DNA of 16,223 nucleotides from OMOG01 sp041485845 (GTDB taxonomy: Bacteria; Acidobacteriota; Terriglobia; Bryobacterales; Bryobacteraceae), in assembly GCA_041485845.1 (NCBI GenBank), contig JBGPKH010000143.1:1-16223 (forward strand), read 5' to 3'. The notes beneath the pieces are model-generated. The model was not told where the DNA came from. It did no database searches and was given only the letters and a program-made list of their open reading frames with translations. A program made the translations under genes and the position numbers. Below, one piece after another: positions 1-5,998 of this stretch. How positions within the stretch are numbered: position 1 is the first letter of the stretch; every line of letters begins with the position of its first letter.

Positions 1-14
1 CAATTTGATTCTAC

Positions 15-29
15 AACGTTTCAAACGTT
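15..29. repeat. 15-bp palindrome near left window edge
   Basis: AACGTTT and AAACGTT flank a central C, giving a perfect 7-bp inverted repeat followed on the plus strand by two more T bases. It lies about 125 bp beyond the stop codon of the DPP4-like gene. The sequence shows only the symmetry. It could be a protein-binding site for a gene outside the window or a weak terminator. The rest of 1-153 holds no gene that I can see. Confidence 0.4.
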
Positions 30-153
30 TTGGCGTGATCTGATTTCTCTCAATCGGCGCATAGTAGGGAAACCGTTACAGGTGCCCGCTGCCACCCGCA
101 CGGTCAGTTGCCCGTCGTTCCAAAGTAGCCACACCCAAATGTCTTCATCTTGA

Positions 154-2367
154 CTACCGGCCCCCCGCGGGCAGGTGCTCTTCCAGGTAGCGCGAGATCA
201 GGGTGTAGACGTGGAGTTGCGTGCCGCGGCCTTCGGTGATGCCGTGGGTGCGGTTGGGATACTCCATAAAGTCGAACGGCTTGCCCAGCTCAACCAGGCG
301 GTTGATCAATTTCTGGTCGCCCTGGAAGTGAACGTTGTCGTCGCCCGTGCCGTGGATGATCAGGAGCTTGCCTTTCAGTCCTTCGGCGAAGCTGATGGGG
401 GAGCCGTCGCGATAGCCCTTGGCGTTATCGGCGGGCAGGCCCATGTAGCGCTCCTGGTAAATGGAGTCGTAGAGCGTCTGGTCGGGAACCGCCGCCACGG
501 CGACGCCTACCTTATATAAGTCGGGCGAGCGGAACATGAGGTTCTGGGTCATGGAACCGCCGCCACTCCATCCCCACACCGCCACGCGCGAAAGGTCCAC
601 CCACGGACGGCCGGCGGCCAGCGAGCGCAGTGCGGCAGCCTGCTGCTTCGACGCCAGCACGCCCACTGACCCGTAGATCACCTTGCGCCAGGCCCGTCCT
701 TTAGGAGACGGCGTGCCCGAGTTGTCAAACGTGGCTACCAGGTAGCCTTCGTCGGCCAGCGCGGCGTGGAACAGGTTGCGATTGCCCGAGAAATTGTCGA
801 CGGCATTGGCGCCGGCGGGCTCGCCGTACACGTAGACGACGACGGGGTACTTCTTCGATGGGTCGAAGTTGCGCGGCTTGATGACCCAGCCATCGATGAT
901 GACGCCGTCGCCGGCATCGACCTTGACGAACTCAGTGCGGTCGCTGAGCACCTCCGCGACCTTCTGCTTCAGTTCCTGGTTATCCTGCACCACGCGCACC
1001 GTCTCGTGCGCGGGGAGGCGCACCAGGTCTGTGGCCGGCGGCTGGTTGAAACGCGCGTACGTGTGGAAGGCCCAGCGCGCGTTGGGCGCGACGTCGTAGC
1101 TATGGGTGCCCGGCGAGTTGGACGGCGTGAGCCGCTCGGGCTTGCCGCTGCCATCGAGCCTGGTGCGATAGAGGTAGCGCCGCGTGGGCTCGTCGGGCGA
1201 CGCGATGTAATACAGCCAGCCGCCCGCGTCATCGACCGACGCGATGGAGATCACGTCGCCCGGCGCGGCGGTGACGAGGCGCATGTCGCCATCGCGCCCG
1301 ACGGTGTAGGCGTGACGCCAGCCGTCCTTCTCGGAAGTCCACAGCAGACGGTTGCCGCCATCCACCCAGCGCAGGCGGTCGTTGACCTCCACCCAGGCGG
1401 CGTCCTGGTCGCGGAACATGCGGCGCACCTCGCCGGTCTCGGGATTGGCCAGCAGCACGTCGTTGGTGTTCTGGAGACGGTTGAGAGTTTCGAGGATCAC
1501 TTCGCCGCGCGGGGTCCAATCCATGCGCGGGATATAGATGTTGCGCGGATCGCCGGGCGCCTTCACCCAGCGGGTCGGCCCGGCGTTTTTCATCGGCCCA
1601 TCTCGCGATCCCGCGGCACTGACTACGCCGACCCGTATGGCGGAGTTGGTCTGGCCGGCCTTGGGGTAGGGGTACTTGAAGATGGTGGGGTAGAGCGCGT
1701 CGGTGTAATTGACCAGCGCGTAGACGGGGACGTCGTGCTGGTCGAACTGCCAGTAGGCGATCGACCGGCTGTCGGGGCTCCAGCGGAAGGCGTCGTTGAG
1801 GCGAAACTCCTCGTCATAGACCCAGTCGGAGACGCCGTTGAGGATCATGTCGGTTCCGTCGGAGGTGAGCTGGCGGATGGCGCCGGTCGCGAGATCCTCG
1901 ACGTAGAGGTTGGTGTCGCGCACGTAGGCGGCGCGCGAGCCATCGGGGGAGAGCTTGGCGAAGAGCAGGTCGGAGCCATGGTCGCCGCCGAGCTTGCGCC
2001 AGGTGTTGCTCTTGCGGTCGAGCACGCGGTATTCGCCGGCGGTCTTGCGGATGAGCACGCGGTGGGGGTTGGTGAGCGTGAGCAGCTTGGCGCCGTCAGC
2101 CGACCAGGCGTAGCCGGAGATGGAGTGTTCCGCGGAGACCAGGACGGAGCGGGCGCCGGTCGCGGTGTCGTAGCGCGCGATTTGTCCCTGCTCGACGCGG
2201 GCGTATGCCTGGCCGTCTTCGATCCAGCGCGCGCCGCCTCCGCGGCCACCACGTCCGCCGCTGGCGAATTCGGCGGAGTCGAAGATGCGCTGGAGCATCG
2301 ACTGGAGCTTCTCCGAAGGCTGGGCGGAAGCGAGAGAGGTGAGGACGAGGGCGAAGATGAGACGCAT
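154..2367 (-). CDS. Secreted dipeptidyl peptidase IV-like serine peptidase (S9B)
   Basis: This is a prolyl dipeptidyl peptidase of clan SC, family S9B, predicted to cleave X-Pro dipeptides from peptide N-termini outside the cytoplasm. I chose the ATG at 2367, which opens MRLIFALVLTSLASAQ, a signal peptide; an ATG five codons upstream only adds MYLET. An N-terminal beta-propeller (about residues 50-470) carries the family's double-Glu substrate anchor in DWVYDEEF (E186, E187) and the SEKDGWRH motif. The C-terminal alpha/beta-hydrolase domain has Ser601 in GWSGGG, Asp676 in HGTGDDNVHF and His708 in NRTHGI, with spacing like that of human DPP4 (630/708/740). The usual Tyr after the nucleophile (GWSYGG) is Gly here. 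A GGRGGRGGGAR stretch sits at residues 34-45. It lies 53 bp downstream of a second S9 peptidase gene on the same strand, with a hairpin repeat between them. No clear Shine-Dalgarno is visible. Confidence 0.93.
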   Translation of the reverse strand: MRLIFALVLTSLASAQPSEKLQSMLQRIFDSAEFASGGRGGRGGGARWIEDGQAYARVEQGQIARYDTATGARSVLVSAEHSISGYAWSADGAKLLTLTNPHRVLIRKTAGEYRVLDRKSNTWRKLGGDHGSDLLFAKLSPDGSRAAYVRDTNLYVEDLATGAIRQLTSDGTDMILNGVSDWVYDEEFRLNDAFRWSPDSRSIAYWQFDQHDVPVYALVNYTDALYPTIFKYPYPKAGQTNSAIRVGVVSAAGSRDGPMKNAGPTRWVKAPGDPRNIYIPRMDWTPRGEVILETLNRLQNTNDVLLANPETGEVRRMFRDQDAAWVEVNDRLRWVDGGNRLLWTSEKDGWRHAYTVGRDGDMRLVTAAPGDVISIASVDDAGGWLYYIASPDEPTRRYLYRTRLDGSGKPERLTPSNSPGTHSYDVAPNARWAFHTYARFNQPPATDLVRLPAHETVRVVQDNQELKQKVAEVLSDRTEFVKVDAGDGVIIDGWVIKPRNFDPSKKYPVVVYVYGEPAGANAVDNFSGNRNLFHAALADEGYLVATFDNSGTPSPKGRAWRKVIYGSVGVLASKQQAAALRSLAAGRPWVDLSRVAVWGWSGGGSMTQNLMFRSPDLYKVGVAVAAVPDQTLYDSIYQERYMGLPADNAKGYRDGSPISFAEGLKGKLLIIHGTGDDNVHFQGDQKLINRLVELGKPFDFMEYPNRTHGITEGRGTQLHVYTLISRYLEEHLPAGGR

Positions 2368-2390
2368 AGTCTCAAGATACACCGGCTTGT

Positions 2391-2414
2391 GGGACAGGCC
2401 GGGAGGCCTGTCCT
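2391..2414. repeat. Dispersed hairpin repeat, copy 1
   Basis: GGACAGGCC, loop GGGA, GGCCTGTCC form a perfect 9-bp stem, extended by a possible G-U pair. The element fills much of the 53-bp gap between the two S9 peptidase genes. Nearly identical sequence recurs at 4730-4755 and 9328-9350, with a decayed copy at 4597-4618. There is no T-run on either strand, so it is not a typical intrinsic terminator. It could still affect processing or relative expression of the two peptidases. Confidence 0.75.
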
Positions 2415-2420
2415 ACTGGG

Positions 2421-4529
2421 TTACAGCTTGCGTTTGAAGAAATCCACGGAGGCGTGGTAGGCCTTCAGCCAGGACTGATGGCGCAGGAAGCCGTGGATTT
2501 CGTCCGGGATGATGAGCTGCTCGAAGTACACGCCCTGGCGGCGCAGCGCGCTCACCAGCGTGACCGTTTCGCTGAAGTTGACGTTGCGGTCGTCGTCGCC
2601 GTGGATCAGGAGAACGGGCGAGCGCCACTGGTTCACGGACGCCATGGGCGACGAGGCGTAGGCCAAGCGCGCGGACTCGGCGCGCGCGGCTTCGGCTGCC
2701 GGTTCGGCCGAGGTTGGCGTGCCGGCGCCGCCGCGTCCACCTCCTTCGCCTCGCGCCGACCAATCGTGTACGCCGTGGAAATCCACGCCGGCGGCGAACA
2801 GGTTGGACGCGCGCGCCAGGCCGAGCGCGGTCAGGTATCCGCCGTAAGATCCACCCCACAGCCCGACGTGCGCGGGGTCCACGTCGGACCGGTTCTTCAG
2901 ATACAGCCCGGCGCCTTCGACGTCGTTGAACTCGCTGGCGCCGCGGGCGCCGTAGTTGGCCGGCTCGCGGAAGGCCTGCCCGTAGCCGATGCCGCTGCGG
3001 TAGTTGATCGACAGCACGACGTAGCCCTGGTTCGCGAGGTACTGGTTCATGCCGTAGGCGTTGTTATAGTAATCCATGTAGTGCCAGCCGAGGAGCATCT
3101 GGCGGCGCGATCCGCCGTGCATGAAAACCAGCGCGGCGTGCTTCTGGCCGGGTCGGCTGTCGGGCGGCAGGAAGAGCTGGGCGTGGATCTGCATGCCGTC
3201 GGTAGCGGTGTAGATCACCTGCTGCGGGACCACCAGCGAGTCAGTGGGGAAGTCGGCGGGAATGGTCTCGGGCGCGAGGTCCTTGATCGCGCCGTTGATC
3301 TGGATGGCCGCGCGCGCGGGCTGTTTGCCATCGGCGCGGATGAACGCCACCGCGTTCGACAGCAGGGCCGGCGTCCACTCGAGGCCTTCGCCGGCGGTCA
3401 CCGCGCGCGGCGGGCCGCCGGCCCCACGGGGGTCCAACGTCACGCGCCAGATGTGGCGGCGGTCGATATCGTTCTGGTTGGACCCGTAGACGATCTCCTT
3501 CCCGTCCGGGGAGTGCGAGACGAACTCGACCTCGAAGTTGCCGGGCGTCAGAAGAGCCGGCGAACCGCCTTCCACCGCGACGGAGTAGAGGTGCAGCCAT
3601 CCATCCTTTTCCCAGGGGAAGACCAGGCGGTCGCCGGCGCTCCAGGAGAGCTGGCGGTCCGCGACCATGGGGTGGTATGCACTTCCCTGCCCCCGGTCGG
3701 CCATCCAGATCTGGCGGCCGGCGCCGTGCGAGACCGAGGCCACGCGGATCGACCAGGCGTCCGCTCCACCGCCGCCGCCACCGCGCCCGCCGCGTCCGCC
3801 GCCACCGGCGGGGATGCGTATGAAGGCGATCTGCTTGCCGTCGGGCGACCAGACGGGATTGCCGTCGCGATCCACGGTGGGGTCGAGGTAGCTCAGGTTC
3901 TTGGCGGTGAAGTCATACACGGCGATGAAGCTGTGGTTGGCGCGGTCGCTGACGAAGGCCAGCTTGGAGCCATCGGGCGACCACTCGGGGGACGCCGAAG
4001 TGACACCGCTGCGCGGGCGGAAGACCATGGCGGGCTTGTCGGAGGCGGCGACGGGCGCCCACCACAGTTGCCCGCCGCGGAGGAAAGCGACGCGATCGCC
4101 CTTGGGCGAAACGGCGGGGGTGTGGCCTTCGGCGATCTGGCGCGGCTTCTCGCCGGGAGAGACGATCCAGATGGCCTGTTCGGCGCCGTCGGGGTTGGCG
4201 CTGGGGTTGGGGTCGGGCCGGCCGAGAAACTCGAGGTCGCCGCCGCGCACGTAGACCAGGGATTTGCCGTCGGGAGTCCACTGCAGTTGCGCGATATCGG
4301 TTCCGTCGTCCCCGGTGTAGGAGGTAAGGCGAACGCCCTTGTAATCGGGCGCGGCAGCCATCCAGACGTTGCGCGCGCCATGTTCGTTCAGCAGCCAGGC
4401 GACTTTGCCGCCGCCCGGGGCCGCAATCAACTCCGAGGGAAACGGCGCCGAGAGGACCTGTTCGAGAGTGAAGGTCTTGGCAGCCGCCGCGGAAGCCAGC
4501 AGAAGGGTGGCCAGGAGAATGCGTCTCAT
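2421..4529 (-). CDS. Secreted S9 prolyl oligopeptidase/acylaminoacyl-peptidase-like serine peptidase
   Basis: A 702-residue S9-family peptidase (closest in style to S9C), expected to hydrolyse short peptides outside the cytoplasm. MRRILLATLLLASAAAA is a clear signal peptide and supports the ATG at 4529. Residues about 25-400 contain WD40-like (PD40) propeller blades, marked by repeated WSPDG, SPDGK and WTPDGK motifs. The C-terminal hydrolase domain shows Ser561 in GGSYGG, Asp647 in HGDDDRNV and His679 in DEIHGF, a complete triad. A glycine-arginine run (GGGGRGGRGGGGGG) interrupts the propeller at about 241-256, and a second low-complexity Gly/Ala/Glu segment lies at about 591-629 between Ser and Asp. 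It is the first gene of a probable two-gene unit with the DPP4-like gene. No strong ribosome binding site is visible; TGTAAT about 20 nt before the start is a weak -10 candidate. Confidence 0.93.
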   Translation of the reverse strand: MRRILLATLLLASAAAAKTFTLEQVLSAPFPSELIAAPGGGKVAWLLNEHGARNVWMAAAPDYKGVRLTSYTGDDGTDIAQLQWTPDGKSLVYVRGGDLEFLGRPDPNPSANPDGAEQAIWIVSPGEKPRQIAEGHTPAVSPKGDRVAFLRGGQLWWAPVAASDKPAMVFRPRSGVTSASPEWSPDGSKLAFVSDRANHSFIAVYDFTAKNLSYLDPTVDRDGNPVWSPDGKQIAFIRIPAGGGGRGGRGGGGGGADAWSIRVASVSHGAGRQIWMADRGQGSAYHPMVADRQLSWSAGDRLVFPWEKDGWLHLYSVAVEGGSPALLTPGNFEVEFVSHSPDGKEIVYGSNQNDIDRRHIWRVTLDPRGAGGPPRAVTAGEGLEWTPALLSNAVAFIRADGKQPARAAIQINGAIKDLAPETIPADFPTDSLVVPQQVIYTATDGMQIHAQLFLPPDSRPGQKHAALVFMHGGSRRQMLLGWHYMDYYNNAYGMNQYLANQGYVVLSINYRSGIGYGQAFREPANYGARGASEFNDVEGAGLYLKNRSDVDPAHVGLWGGSYGGYLTALGLARASNLFAAGVDFHGVHDWSARGEGGGRGGAGTPTSAEPAAEAARAESARLAYASSPMASVNQWRSPVLLIHGDDDRNVNFSETVTLVSALRRQGVYFEQLIIPDEIHGFLRHQSWLKAYHASVDFFKRKL

Positions 4530-4596
4530 GTGGATCTAGTCTATTACAAGTTTGTGGGGCGGAAAGCGGGCGAGGAAGGCGAAAGCGCCTGAACAA

Positions 4597-4618
4597 GGAC
4601 GGGCCGGGAGGCCCTCCC
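4597..4618. repeat. Degenerate copy of the dispersed hairpin
   Basis: GGGCC, loop GGGA, GGCCC keeps the centre and loop of the hairpin found at 2391 and 4730, but the outer stem pairs no longer match at two positions. It lies upstream of the S9 oligopeptidase gene. The shared GGGA loop and flanking GG support common origin, although the similarity is short. Confidence 0.4.
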
Positions 4619-4645
4619 TGGAGTTTGGCCTTTCCGTGGTCCGCA

Positions 4646-4726
4646 ACACCAGTGGTGTCGCTCAAAAAAGGGAACCGTTGAAAAGAGGGTACTTACCAAA
4701 GGAGCCGGTGACACCACTGGTATCAC
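4646..4726. repeat. Pair of related palindromes in inverted orientation
   Basis: ACACCA-G-TGGTGT (4646-4658) is a perfect palindrome around one base. GTGACACCA-C-TGGTATCAC (4708-4726) is a near-perfect one, with 8 of 9 pairs. The two also form a perfect 12-bp inverted repeat with each other (ACCAGTGGTGTC at 4648-4659, GACACCACTGGT at 4710-4721), and their centres are 65 bp apart. The interior has an A-run at 4664-4669. The spacer 4530-4757 otherwise holds only hairpin repeats and no convincing gene. Function is unknown; paired regulator sites or the termini of a small non-autonomous element are both possible. Confidence 0.55.
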
Positions 4727-4729
4727 GGC

Positions 4730-4755
4730 TGGGACAGGCCGGGAGGCCTGTCCCA
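4730..4755. repeat. Dispersed hairpin repeat, copy 2
   Basis: TGGGACAGGCC, loop GGGA, GGCCTGTCCCA form a perfect 11-bp stem, the best copy in the window. It ends two bases before the stop codon of the small putative membrane protein at 4758-4910, so on the minus strand it would lie just after that gene. There is no T-tract. Confidence 0.75.
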
Positions 4756-4757
4756 CC

Positions 4758-4910
4758 TCAATCCTCGGCCCGTTCGATCGCGGCCAAGGCGGACGCCAGT
4801 CCCCTGCGCACCGGCCGCGACGCGCGGTGCCGCCGTTTCGACCACAGCAGGAGCGAAGCCAGCGACAGAAAAAGTGACACGGAGTAGATCGTATGCGATT
4901 CTGGCGTCAT
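4758..4910 (-). CDS. Possible 50-residue single-pass membrane protein
   Basis: I do not recognise this protein. The reading frame from ATG 4910 encodes 50 residues: a short polar N-terminus (MTPESHTI), one hydrophobic segment (YSVSLFLSLASLLLW, about residues 9-23) and a strongly basic tail (SKRRHRASRPVRRG), ending in a short acidic tail. The positive charge after the helix predicts an inserted protein with its C-terminus in the cytoplasm. GAAGGGAAATACCA before the ATG offers a Shine-Dalgarno (AAGG, about 9 nt spacing). An ATG at 4967 would add 19 residues with no better signal. Sorting tails of the PEP-CTERM kind also pair a helix with Arg, but here the whole protein is the tail. It may equally be a chance frame in a repeat-rich spacer. 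Confidence 0.4.
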   Translation of the reverse strand: MTPESHTIYSVSLFLSLASLLLWSKRRHRASRPVRRGLASALAAIERAED

Positions 4911-5044
4911 TGGTATTTCCCTTCGAAGTACTATTTCACCCCGAACACAGTGGCACATTCGAGTCATGAGAGTACTGGCAAAGTACCGGCGGCGGCGGTA
5001 GACCGGATATCAGGGGATAACCCAGCGTGGACTGTGGTGGTCTG

Positions 5045-5079
5045 CCCGCGGAGCCCGTGTGATAAAGTGGGACCGCGGG
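5045..5079 (+). promoter_or_regulatory. Leader inverted repeat before the DHDPS-like gene
   Basis: CCCGCGG (5045-5051) and CCGCGGG (5073-5079) form a perfect 7-bp inverted repeat around TGTGATAAAG, an extended -10-like sequence. The right arm overlaps the only Shine-Dalgarno-like bases (GCGGGA) before the TTG start at 5090, so a folded leader could mask that site. This is inference from symmetry alone; no good -35 is present. Confidence 0.25.
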
Positions 5080-5089
5080 AAACGCCACG

Positions 5090-5998
5090 TTGCAAACGAC
5101 CGACTTTCAAGGCGTACACGTCGCCTCCATCACGCCGCGCGGCAGGCAGGGGGAAATCGACCTGGGCGCCGCCTTCGAGTTGATCGACCACTATTGCGCG
5201 GCGGGGCTCCGCGGCATCGTCTTGTTCGGCGCTTCGGGCGAGTATCCGGCCTTCACCGCCGGGGAGCGCTCCCGGTTGGTTTATCTCGCGGTCAAGCGGA
5301 GCCGCGTGCCGGTGTTGGCGGGTGTGGGCGGGGCCACCCTGGACGCTTCGCTGGATCTGGCGCGTGAAGCCCGCGACGCCGGCGCCGCCGGGCTCCTGCT
5401 GCCGCCGCCGTTCTGTTTCCGATACGAACCGGAAGACATCCGCGAATTCTACCTGGAGTTTGCGCGGCAGATCGGACCGGGCATCGCGGTGTTTCTTTCC
5501 AACACGCCGGCCGTGACCAACGCGATCCCGGCGGAGACCGCGATCGAGTTGCTGGATACCGGACAGTTCGCCGGCATCGAAGACGGGTGCGGCAATGCGG
5601 AGGCGTTTTTCCGTGCCAGGGCCGCGGCCAACGGCGCCTGGCAGGTACTGATGGGGAACGATGCCGTTTTTACCAGCGCGCGCTGCGCCGGCGTGCGCTG
5701 CGCCATTTCCACGGCGGCGTGCGCGGCGCCCGAGCTGGTGATGGCTCTCGACCGCGCCATTGCCTCCGGCCGGCGCGAAGAGGTCGCCAGGCTCGACGCC
5801 GCGCTGCGGGAATTCCTGGAATGGGCCGCCCGTTTTCCGCCGCCGACCATCGTGAAAGTGGCCACCGGGTTGCGAGGTCTGAAAACGGGTCCGGTGAGCA
5901 TGCCGCTGTCTCCGGAAAAACAAAGGCTGCTGGATGAATTCCGCGCGTGGTTTCCAGGATGGCTGCCGGCGGTGAAGAGGCTCTGTGCCAACGGTTGA
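5090..5998 (+). CDS. DHDPS/NAL-superfamily protein lacking the Schiff-base lysine
   Basis: The 302 residues have the length and pattern of the dihydrodipicolinate synthase/N-acetylneuraminate lyase TIM-barrel family. GASGEYPAFTAGER (47-60) matches the family GTTGE(S/F)xxLxxxE segment, followed by VPVLAGVGG and AGAAGLLLPPPF. The key residues are missing. The Schiff-base Lys position (GIKDSSGD in relatives) reads GIEDGCGN, giving Glu164. The catalytic Tyr and carboxylate-binding Arg (YNxPxRT) read SNTPAVT, giving Ser137 and Val142. Class I aldolase chemistry is therefore unlikely. A binding or regulatory role, or different chemistry, is possible, but I assign none. The start is TTG at 5090, because an in-frame TAA lies at 5063 and the family's N-terminus fits. 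The gene overlaps the downstream secreted esterase by 14 nt. Confidence 0.88.
   Translation: MQTTDFQGVHVASITPRGRQGEIDLGAAFELIDHYCAAGLRGIVLFGASGEYPAFTAGERSRLVYLAVKRSRVPVLAGVGGATLDASLDLAREARDAGAAGLLLPPPFCFRYEPEDIREFYLEFARQIGPGIAVFLSNTPAVTNAIPAETAIELLDTGQFAGIEDGCGNAEAFFRARAAANGAWQVLMGNDAVFTSARCAGVRCAISTAACAAPELVMALDRAIASGRREEVARLDAALREFLEWAARFPPPTIVKVATGLRGLKTGPVSMPLSPEKQRLLDEFRAWFPGWLPAVKRLCANG

Noticed and set aside
766..4592. Two long plus-strand open frames (564 and 712 codons) opposite the S9 peptidase genes
   Set aside because: They are antisense to genes with full catalytic triads and signal peptides. Their composition is typical of the reverse reading of GC-rich codons, and they carry no family motifs.
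4544..4756. A 70-codon minus-strand frame over the spacer
   Set aside because: It is a translation of the hairpin and twin-palindrome repeats, has no ribosome binding site and resembles no protein.
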